DNA of 64,000 bases. Source: Candidatus Moranbacteria bacterium GW2011_GWC2_40_12 (GTDB lineage: Bacteria; Patescibacteria; Paceibacteria; Moranbacterales; UBA11712). The first letter of the stretch is position 1, and every line of letters begins with the position of its first letter. Made by a program: the position numbers and the translations under genes. Below the pieces are notes generated by a model. That model worked only from the letters and a program-made list of their open reading frames with translations, was not told the DNA's origin and did not search any database. Shown here one piece after another: positions 8,187 through 14,283 of the stretch. Location of the stretch: the NCBI GenBank assembly GCA_000995965.1, contig LBYD01000001.1, positions 62,001 to 126,000 of the forward strand. Reading direction: 5' to 3'.

Positions 8187-9236
8187 TTAAAAGTGGCCGC
8201 TTTCGCAAATTTCTTTCAGGATATCGTCAATTCCATATTTGAAATCCCAATCGGGATAATGCTTTTTGAATTTCGAAACGTCGCTGATATACCAGATATG
8301 GTCGCCGACGCGGTTGGTTTCATTATACTCCGTAACGGCTTTTTTTCCAAGGATATTTTCCAGTTTTTCGATGGCTTCGAGCATCGAAATATTGGAGTGC
8401 CGTGCGCCACCGGCGTTATAAACTTCGCCCTGCCGCGGATTTTGGTAAAAATGCCAAAACATATTGACGAGGTCGAAACTGTGGATATTGTCGCGGACTT
8501 GTTTTCCCTTGTAGCCAAAAATCGTGTATTTTTGTCCCGTCGCGACGCATTTGGCGAGATAGGCGAGGAAGCCGTGAAGCTGGGCGCCGCTGTGCTGGGG
8601 GCCGGTGAGGCAACCTCCGCGGAAAGTTCCGGTCTTGAGGCCGAAATAGCGTCCGTATTCCTGGACCATGATGTCGGCCGCAACTTTCGAGGCGCCGAAA
8701 ACACTGTGTTTTGACTGGTCGATCGACATAAATTCATCGATTCCGTTCCAATAGGGGTGCCCTTTTTCAATTTCCCACCTTTTTTCGAGTTCGACGAGCG
8801 GCAGTTCATTGGGCTTGTCGCCATAGACTTTGTTGGTTGAGGTGAAAATGAAAACGGCTTCCGGGCAGTGCTTACGGAAAGCTTCCAGGAGATTCAAGGT
8901 CCCGTTGGCGTTCACGGTGAAATCAGTGATCGGCTCCTTGGCGGCCCAGTCATGGGAAGGCTGGGCGGCGGTATGGATGATGAGATCAAATTTGATTTCC
9001 TCGAAAATCTTTTCGATCGTCTTTTCGTTGCGGATATCGAGATCGATCGGGATGAAATTCGAGTATTTTTCCTTGAGCAGGTTATTGTTCCACTTGGTGC
9101 TGGCTTCTTCGCCGAAAAAATAGCTGCGCATGTCGTTGTCGATGCCCACAACCAAAAATTCTTTTTCAGCGAAAAATCTCACCGATTCGGACCCAATCAG
9201 CCCTCCTGATCCGGTAATCAAGACTCTTTTTTTCAT
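8187..9236 (-). CDS. NAD-dependent epimerase, CDP-paratose 2-epimerase-like
   Basis: A 349-residue extended SDR with ITGSGGLIGSE at the N-terminus, an FTSTNKVYGD catalytic-Ser segment, a long insert containing MSIDQSKHSVFGASK (here Phe stands where the catalytic Tyr is usually found), and KQVRDNIHSFDL. The HSVFGASK arrangement and the long loop are typical of CDP-paratose/tyvelose 2-epimerases. This is the first gene of the minus operon that runs to base 1 and has its own promoter at 9305-9334. The two adjacent epimerases are diverged paralogues and probably supply the glycosyltransferases downstream. Confidence 0.8.
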   Translation of the reverse strand: MKKRVLITGSGGLIGSESVRFFAEKEFLVVGIDNDMRSYFFGEEASTKWNNNLLKEKYSNFIPIDLDIRNEKTIEKIFEEIKFDLIIHTAAQPSHDWAAKEPITDFTVNANGTLNLLEAFRKHCPEAVFIFTSTNKVYGDKPNELPLVELEKRWEIEKGHPYWNGIDEFMSIDQSKHSVFGASKVAADIMVQEYGRYFGLKTGTFRGGCLTGPQHSGAQLHGFLAYLAKCVATGQKYTIFGYKGKQVRDNIHSFDLVNMFWHFYQNPRQGEVYNAGGARHSNISMLEAIEKLENILGKKAVTEYNETNRVGDHIWYISDVSKFKKHYPDWDFKYGIDDILKEICESGHF

Positions 9237-9304
9237 TTTGCGTTTGATTTAGGTTTGTTAGGTGCTTCCAAAAAGAAATACAGCCTCCTAATGCTGCTCA
9301 TCAA

Positions 9305-9334
9305 AGTATAGCTCTTTTGGCCCAAAAAAATCAA
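9305..9334 (-). promoter_or_regulatory. Promoter of the 1-9236 glycan operon
   Basis: On the minus strand TTGATT (9329-9334) is followed after 18 bp by TATACT (9305-9310), about 65 bp before the ATG at 9236. The -35 box lies in the T-tract of the terminator of the upstream gene, so the two signals are interleaved. Confidence 0.55.
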
Positions 9335-9346
9335 GCTTTTGGCTTG
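9324..9346 (-). terminator. Rho-independent terminator of the TIM-barrel cassette
   Basis: On the minus strand a 6 bp stem (tcaagc/gcttga, 9331-9346) is followed by seven T (9324-9330). It ends the transcript of the gene at 9405-10541. Confidence 0.7.
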
Positions 9347-9355
9347 AAAATTGGC

Positions 9356-9392
9356 GAGCGGCCCGGATTCGCGTTTCGCGAATGGGCCGCTC
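9356..9392. repeat. Strong GC-rich hairpin between genes
   Basis: Arms gagcggccc (9356-9364) and gggccgctc (9384-9392), plus inner arms attcgcg and cgcgaat, pair around a 3-nt loop with one 2-nt bulge. It sits 12 bp after the stop of the 9405 gene, just before the T-tailed terminator. It may assist termination or be a REP-like palindromic element. Confidence 0.75.
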
Positions 9393-9404
9393 GGGAGTTC
9401 GGGA

Positions 9405-10541
9405 TCATTTTCCAAAAACTTCTTGAAGTTGCAGGAGAGCATCTAAGTCATCGTGATACCCTCCCGGGTAGAGATGTCCTCCATCGATTTCAACGGCGTA
9501 CCAGATATTTCCGCCTCTTTTCTCGTCCAGCTCTTGCATAAGCCGGAGGATGAGGGGCCAGGGCATAATGGGGTCATTCCACCGGATCGGCGGAGTGATG
9601 TGGCGCAGAGGATCCTCCACCTGGGCGACGTGGAAGGTAATGGGACCCATGACGTCACGCAGGCAGTGAAATTGAGCCTCCCAAGTCCAGAGGTCGGGGT
9701 TATGAGAACCGCTTGGCATGAAGGGCGGGAATATCAGCTGATGTCCCAACCCTTGTTGCTGCTCCTCGAGGTACCTAATTTGCTCGCCCACAGTTGTCAA
9801 TTTCCGATATATGGATAAAGGATGCATATCCTTTCCCTGAAGACAAGCCAGTGCCATCCCGAGGTGCTGGAGGTCGGCCGTGACGCCCCAGCCGTATGAT
9901 AGGCCATTAATCATCTCTGAAAACAGCCGGTTGCCGGAATGGAGCAAATTGGCCTGTTGGTCAGAGGTCGTCGGCTCGTTTTCAATGGAAATACCGACTG
10001 GGGATAATTTTCCAAATTCTCCTCCTCTGAAAACTAAATCTCTAAATTCTTTGCGTCGCTGTATTTCCCATTCCCAAAGTTTGTTTTGGATGTAGAGGGC
10101 GGACTGGAGACGTCTGTTCCAGTCTTGTTCAAAGAAAAACCGGGGCCAAGTCAGCATAGGATGATAGGAAATGTCGACCTGTAACCCAGTCTTTTCATGG
10201 AGATAATGCAACGCTTTCAAAATGCTGAGAGCATAGCAGTAGCGGTCAGCGTCCAGAAAGGTCGTAGCTGCCACGTCAACATTTATGTTATTCTCCTTGG
10301 TCGTTATCAGCGGCCAGCAGTTGAGCGCCACAGAGACGCGCTTCAGGAACGGAAATTTTTCCGCGAGCGCAAAGAGCCGCTCGTGGAAGGTGAGGAGGTT
10401 TTTCGGCAGCATGTCGGTGGCCAGACTGATAATCTGGACTCCCTCGATGTTTTCCACGCCGTTGGTGATCAGCCACTCGATTTTTGAGGGCTTGCCAATT
10501 CCCATTAGGCTATCGTAGTCGCCCAAAACCAGTTTCCGCAC
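9405..10541 (-). CDS. Xylose-isomerase-like TIM-barrel protein of unknown function
   Basis: A 378-residue protein that I do not recognise as a named enzyme. Its strand-ending acidic and histidine residues fit the xylose-isomerase-like TIM barrel: E187 (SIENEP), D223/H226 (TADLQH), H304 (TFHVAQ) and E351 (AVEIDGGH). Translation probably starts at a GTG at 10541, which has a strong GGGAGG 8-10 nt upstream; the nearby ATG at 10548 is out of frame. It is a self-contained unit with its own TTGACT/TATATT promoter, a terminator before it and two hairpins after it. It looks richer in G+C than the carrier and GT2 genes next to it. Possible later acquisition; substrate unknown. Confidence 0.75.
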   Translation of the reverse strand: MRKLVLGDYDSLMGIGKPSKIEWLITNGVENIEGVQIISLATDMLPKNLLTFHERLFALAEKFPFLKRVSVALNCWPLITTKENNINVDVAATTFLDADRYCYALSILKALHYLHEKTGLQVDISYHPMLTWPRFFFEQDWNRRLQSALYIQNKLWEWEIQRRKEFRDLVFRGGEFGKLSPVGISIENEPTTSDQQANLLHSGNRLFSEMINGLSYGWGVTADLQHLGMALACLQGKDMHPLSIYRKLTTVGEQIRYLEEQQQGLGHQLIFPPFMPSGSHNPDLWTWEAQFHCLRDVMGPITFHVAQVEDPLRHITPPIRWNDPIMPWPLILRLMQELDEKRGGNIWYAVEIDGGHLYPGGYHDDLDALLQLQEVFGK

Positions 10542-10617
10542 GGCTCATTCCTCCCTTTTATTTTTTAAAGTTAAAGCGGCCAAATAAGCCACTTTCCGGT
10601 GTCTTTTTAGACTTTTC

Positions 10618-10646
10618 AATATACAGAAGGTTTGCTAATAAGTCAA
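10618..10646 (-). promoter_or_regulatory. Promoter of the TIM-barrel cassette
   Basis: TTGACT (10641-10646), a 17 bp spacer and TATATT (10618-10623) on the minus strand. A leader of about 70 nt ends in GGGAGG before the GTG at 10541. Confidence 0.7.
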
Positions 10647-10658
10647 GTATTTTCGCAG

Positions 10659-10679
10659 AAAAAAACCCTTGCTTAAGGG
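10659..10679 (-). terminator. Terminator after the SMR-like carrier gene
   Basis: Minus-strand stem CCCTT/AAGGG (10666-10679) with loop AAGC, followed by seven T (10659-10665). It separates the 10713-11792 unit from the cassette promoter just downstream. Confidence 0.75.
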
Positions 10680-10712
10680 CTTGTAATCCGTTTTTATTTA
10701 GGTTTAAAGTTT

Positions 10713-11060
10713 CTATTTCACTGAAACCAGCGAAACTCCAAGCATTATGAGAAATATTCCGGCAAGATTCACCGCGCTCAATTTTTCCCCGAAAAGAAAG
10801 TAGGCTCCGATAGCAGTAAGAATATATGTTATGCTCAAAAGAGGATAAGCAACTGAAAGTTTCATTGATGTCAGAATCTGAGTCCAAGTCAGGGTTCCAA
10901 CAGCGAAAAAAGAAATGGCCGCGTAGAACCAGGGATTATAAAAATATTTTGAAACAAGACTCCAATCGCTGTGTTGGTTCAAGAAAACCGCCGCCTGCTT
11001 GAAAAAAAGCTGGCCGATAGTCATCAAAACCATATTTACTGCGAGAAGAAGATAAGGCAT
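10713..11060 (-). CDS. Small multidrug-resistance-like 4-TM carrier (EamA/SMR fold)
   Basis: A 115-residue protein with four evenly spaced hydrophobic helices and the SMR-like pattern (GQLFFKQA in helix 1, SVAYPLLSITYILTAIGAY in helix 3, FGEKLSAVNLAGIFLI in helix 4). Proteins of this size and pattern include multidrug exporters and ArnE/ArnF-type flippases for undecaprenyl-phosphate-linked sugars. It follows a polyprenyl-P-sugar-type GT2 gene by 10 bp, so a flippase for that lipid-linked sugar is the more likely role. It is probably a homodimer or heterodimer half. The two genes form a short transcription unit ended by a terminator at 10659. Confidence 0.85.
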   Translation of the reverse strand: MPYLLLAVNMVLMTIGQLFFKQAAVFLNQHSDWSLVSKYFYNPWFYAAISFFAVGTLTWTQILTSMKLSVAYPLLSITYILTAIGAYFLFGEKLSAVNLAGIFLIMLGVSLVSVK

Positions 11061-11070
11061 AGAAATTATT

Positions 11071-11792
11071 TTACCGGCTAAACAAATTATACTTAATTAT
11101 GCACCAAATGGCTTCAATTCCGTCTTTCCAGCCGATTTTCTTTCCTTCCTTGTATGTCCGGCCGGAATAAGAGATTCCGACTTCATAAACGCGACAGGCT
11201 CCCTTTTTATTCAGTTTCGCAACTTTTGCCACAATCTCCGGCTCAATTCCGAATCTTTTCGATTTCAGTTGATGCTTTATTTGTTGCAGAATTTCTTTTG
11301 TAAATACTTTGTAGCCGGACTCAATGTCAGTAAGGTTCAGATTGGTCAGGATATTTGAAAAATTAGTGATAATTTTGTTGCCGACATAATGCCAAAAATA
11401 CAAAACTCGATGCGGCCGATGGCTCAAAAACCTTGAAGTGAAAACGGCATCAGCTTTTCCATCCAGTACCGGTTGAATAATTTCCGAATATTCGTTCGGA
11501 TCGTATTCAAGATCTGCGTCCTGAATCACAATAATATCCCCCGTCACGTTTTGAAAACCGGTTTTAAGGGCGGCGCCTTTTCCTTTATTAATTTTGTGAT
11601 GATGGATTTTGTGTCTATCTTTATATTTCTCAAGAATTTCTTTTGATTTGTCGCTGGAACAATCGTTCACCAGGATAATTTCTTTTTCCAGATGAAAAGT
11701 ATCCGCATTTTCAACGGCAGAGATGATTTTCTCGAGAGTTTTTTCTTCATTAAAATCGGAACGACTATGCTGATTTTGGAAAAATTTTTCAT
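11071..11792 (-). pseudogene. GT2 glycosyltransferase with a one-base frameshift near its start
   Basis: The intact-looking frame begins only at 11670 (GTG) with the VNDCSSDKS donor motif, so it lacks the first beta strand that all GT2 enzymes need. Reading upstream, the missing N-terminus lies in another frame from an ATG at 11792 (MKNFSKISIVVPI). The expected VVPIFNEEKTLEK would be restored by one extra base in the AAAA run at 11752-11755. The rest is normal: a QDADLEYDP metal site, then GYKVF and ISYSGRTYKEG, typical of polyprenyl-phosphate glycosyltransferases. Either the gene is inactivated, it is read by slippage, or the sequence has a homopolymer error. Confidence 0.85.
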
Positions 11793-11817
11793 ATGCCGTG
11801 AAATAGGCTACTCTTCC

Positions 11818-11846
11818 ATAATAAATCTTTTTTCCGTAAAGCTCAA
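11818..11846 (-). promoter_or_regulatory. Promoter of the frameshifted GT2 / carrier unit
   Basis: TTGAGC (11841-11846), 17 bp spacer, TATTAT (11818-11823) on the minus strand, 25 bp upstream of the ATG at 11792. The presence of a promoter and of the ATG supports 11792 as the original start. Confidence 0.55.
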
Positions 11847-11886
11847 GCCAGCTCGGCCGGGCTTGCCCGAAACGGCCGCGTTGGCT
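11846..11886. repeat. Inverted repeat in the divergent promoter region
   Basis: Arms 11846-11859 (agcca..cggccg) and 11873-11886 (cggccg..tggct) match at 11 of 14 positions around a 13-nt centre. A nested cgggc-tt-gcccg hairpin (11858-11869) overlaps it. The repeat covers the -35 box and spacer of the ugd promoter and touches the -35 of the opposite promoter, so it could be an operator. Confidence 0.6.
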
Positions 11887-11891
11887 AGTAT
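11863..11891 (+). promoter_or_regulatory. Promoter of ugd
   Basis: TTGCCC (11863-11868), 17 bp spacer, TAGTAT (11886-11891). A GGAGG at 11894-11898 is too far from the ATG at 11920 to act as a normal ribosome-binding site. Confidence 0.5.
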
Positions 11892-11919
11892 ATGGAGGTA
11901 ATCAATAAACTTTGAACAC

Positions 11920-13215
11920 ATGAAAGTCTTTATCGTCGGGGTCGGCTATGTCGGCCTGGTAACAGCGGCATGTCTCGCGGAACTTGGCCACCAGGTTTGC
12001 GGGGCGGACATTGACGCGGAAAAAATTGAAAAACTCAAAAAAGGAGAATGTCCCATTTATGAGCCGGGCCTCGAAGCAATAATCAAAAAAAATATCAAAG
12101 CCGGCCGGGTCAAATTTCAGGTCGGAATCGACAAGAATATCAACAAGTTCGATCTGGCGATGATCGCCGTGGGCACTCCCGAAAGGGAATCCGACGGACG
12201 GGCGGATCTTTTCTACGTGAGCGAAACAGCGAAGCATGTCGCCCAGAACTGTTCGAAAAAGGATTTTGTGGTGATCGGAAAATCAACCGTTCCGATCGGA
12301 ACTGCCATGCAAATCAGGCAGTCTCTGGCCACCTATAGCGGCGGAAAAACCCGTTTCCACGTCGGATCGAACCCGGAAACGCTTCGGGAGGGAAACGCCG
12401 TGTCCGATTTCATGAACCCGGACCGGATCATCATCGGGGGCGATAAAAAAGCTCAAGTTGCGCTTCTCAAGCTCTACGAAAAAATAGACTGTCCTAAAAT
12501 CGTCACGAACGCCCGGAGCGCGGAAATGATCAAGCTGGCGGCGAATTTCATGCTGGCGCTTCGCGTTTCGGCGACCAATATGCTTTCCCGAGTTTGCGAC
12601 GTCACCGGAGCGGATATTGAAAAAGTGATGGAAGGCGTGGGGATGGATAAGCGCATCGGCCCGCAGTTTTTGAAAGCCGGAATCGGATACGGCGGATCAT
12701 GTTTTCCGAAAGATACCAAGAGCATTCGCGCCATTTCAGACCATCATCGCCTGGACACTTCGATCTTTGACGCGGTGATAGGCATCAACGCCGATCAGAG
12801 AAAATGGTTCTGCCAGAAAGTGGATGAAATCACTTTGTTCACGCTGAAAAACAAAAAAGTCGCTGTTTGGGGATTGGCGTTCAAGCCTGATACCGATGAC
12901 ACCAGGGAAGCCCCGGCGGTTGACGTGATCAAATGGCTTCTCGAAGAGGGGGCGCATGTCAATGTTTATGATCCGGTTGCCAGCGTGAAAAAAATATTCG
13001 GCAGCGAAATAAAGCACTGCCGCGATATGTATGAAGCGGCCGAAGATTCAGAAGTTTTGCTCGTTGTCACCGAATGGGACGAGTTCAAAAAAGCCGATCT
13101 CAAAAAAGTGAAAGAAAAAATGCTGGTTCCGAAAATTGTTGACGGAAGGAATGTTTATGACCCGAAAGCGGTGAGAAATTTGGGATTTGAGTATGTGAGT
13201 ATGGGGAGGCCATAG
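11920..13215 (+). CDS. ugd: UDP-glucose 6-dehydrogenase
   Basis: A 431-residue enzyme that oxidises UDP-glucose to UDP-glucuronate with two NAD+. GVGYVG at 7-12 is the NAD site, IAVGTPE at 82-88 is typical, the central helix carries K205 (EMIKLAANF), and the catalytic cysteine is C261 in GGSCFPKD. The C-terminal UDP-binding domain includes VWGLAFKPDTDDTREAP. Length and motif order match the UDP-glucose/GDP-mannose dehydrogenase family. The facing gene at 13276-14226 encodes the enzyme that would use the product, UDP-glucuronate, so together they can make UDP-xylose. A GDP-mannose or UDP-ManNAc dehydrogenase is less likely given that partner. Confidence 0.93.
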   Translation: MKVFIVGVGYVGLVTAACLAELGHQVCGADIDAEKIEKLKKGECPIYEPGLEAIIKKNIKAGRVKFQVGIDKNINKFDLAMIAVGTPERESDGRADLFYVSETAKHVAQNCSKKDFVVIGKSTVPIGTAMQIRQSLATYSGGKTRFHVGSNPETLREGNAVSDFMNPDRIIIGGDKKAQVALLKLYEKIDCPKIVTNARSAEMIKLAANFMLALRVSATNMLSRVCDVTGADIEKVMEGVGMDKRIGPQFLKAGIGYGGSCFPKDTKSIRAISDHHRLDTSIFDAVIGINADQRKWFCQKVDEITLFTLKNKKVAVWGLAFKPDTDDTREAPAVDVIKWLLEEGAHVNVYDPVASVKKIFGSEIKHCRDMYEAAEDSEVLLVVTEWDEFKKADLKKVKEKMLVPKIVDGRNVYDPKAVRNLGFEYVSMGRP

Positions 13216-13255
13216 CTAAATTAAAAATGAAAAATGAAAAAGTAAAAATTTTTGT

Positions 13256-13272
13256 GTCCCGCCGTACGGGAC
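13256..13272. terminator. Candidate bidirectional terminator between ugd and the UDP-xylose synthase
   Basis: GTCCCG/CGGGAC stem (13256-13261, 13267-13272) with a 5-nt loop between two convergent genes. T-rich sequence follows on both sides, although neither tract is a long pure T run. Confidence 0.5.
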
Positions 13273-13275
13273 GGA

Positions 13276-14226
13276 CTATTTTTGGCCATCTAAAACAGTC
13301 CGGAAATAATCTATTGTTTTCTTGAGGCCTTCTTCCAGTCTTATTTTCGGTTCCCAAGTCAGCTCTTTTTTTGCCAGCGAAATATCCGGTTTTCTTTGTT
13401 TCGGGTCGTCTTGAGGCAAATCTTGATAAACGATTTTGCTTTTGCTTTCGGGAAGCATTTCAAGAATTTTTTCGGCCAGTTCTTTCACGGTGAATTCGTC
13501 CGGGTTTCCTAGATTCACCGGGCCGAGAAAATTTTTTTCATTATCCATCATTTTTATGATTCCTGCGACAAGGTCGTCAATATACTGGAAACTTCTGGTT
13601 TGCATTCCGTCGCCATAGATGGTCAGATCTTCATTTTTGAGTGCCTGGGTGATGAAATTTGACACTACGCGGCCGTCATCGGGATCCATATTCGGTCCGT
13701 AGGTATTGAAAATTCGGACGACGCGGATATCTGTTCCGTATTTTCGCTGATAATCAAAAAATAATGTTTCAGCGGCGCGTTTTCCTTCGTCATAGCAAGA
13801 CCTCACTCCGATCGGATTGACGTTTCCCCAATAGCTTTCCGGCTGGGGATGAACTTTCGGATCGCCATAAACTTCGCTCGTGGAAGCTTGCATTATCCTG
13901 GCGTTATTTTTTCGGGCGAGTTCGAGCATATTGAGCGAACCTAAAATGGAAGTTTTCATCGTTTGGATAGGATCTTTTTGGTAGCGGGGCGGGGAGGCGG
14001 GGCAGGCAAAATTGAAAATCTGATCGATTTTCTCTCCGGGCTCAAGCGGTTTTGCGATATCACGCTCAATAAATTTGAAATTTTGGTTCGTCAAAAAATC
14101 GGCGATATTTTCTTTCCGGCCGGTTGAAAAATCATCAACACAAATCACTTTGTGGCCATTGTCCAAAAAATGTTTGCAAAGGTGCGAGCCGATAAATCCC
14201 GCACCACCGGTGATAAGCATTCTCAT
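13276..14226 (-). CDS. UDP-glucuronate decarboxylase (UDP-xylose synthase)
   Basis: A 316-residue extended SDR that converts UDP-glucuronate to UDP-xylose and CO2 with bound NAD. GGAGFIGSH (7-15) binds NAD, STSEVYGDP (115-123) supplies Thr/Ser and a conserved Glu, and SCYDEGKR (143-150) holds Y145 and K149. The YDEGKR signature, the FACPASPPRYQ loop and the RSFQYIDD stretch are characteristic of UXS enzymes rather than dTDP-glucose dehydratases. It converges with ugd, 60 bp apart. Its promoter has a TATAAT at 14255-14260 overlapping the -10 of the divergent glycosyltransferase gene. Confidence 0.93.
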   Translation of the reverse strand: MRMLITGGAGFIGSHLCKHFLDNGHKVICVDDFSTGRKENIADFLTNQNFKFIERDIAKPLEPGEKIDQIFNFACPASPPRYQKDPIQTMKTSILGSLNMLELARKNNARIMQASTSEVYGDPKVHPQPESYWGNVNPIGVRSCYDEGKRAAETLFFDYQRKYGTDIRVVRIFNTYGPNMDPDDGRVVSNFITQALKNEDLTIYGDGMQTRSFQYIDDLVAGIIKMMDNEKNFLGPVNLGNPDEFTVKELAEKILEMLPESKSKIVYQDLPQDDPKQRKPDISLAKKELTWEPKIRLEEGLKKTIDYFRTVLDGQK

Positions 14227-14234
14227 GTTTACTT

Positions 14235-14262
14235 TTGTTTATTTCTAAACTAAGATTATAAG
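14235..14262. promoter_or_regulatory. Overlapping divergent promoters
   Basis: Plus strand: TTGTTT (14235-14240), 16 bp spacer, TATAAG (14257-14262), for the gene starting at 14284. Minus strand: TATAAT (14255-14260) with only a weak -35, for the gene starting at 14226. The two -10 boxes share four bases, so both promoters can hardly be occupied at once. Confidence 0.5.
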
Positions 14263-14283
14263 CGTAAGCAGATTAATCTTATC

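Noticed and set aside
8193..8714. Long open frame on the plus strand opposite the epimerase gene
   Set aside because: It lies fully inside a well-supported SDR gene, has no family motif and no start signals; it reflects third-position G/C bias of the real gene.
10558..10887. Minus-strand frame overlapping the SMR-like gene
   Set aside because: It would cover the terminator and promoter between two genes and overlaps a clear four-helix carrier in another frame.
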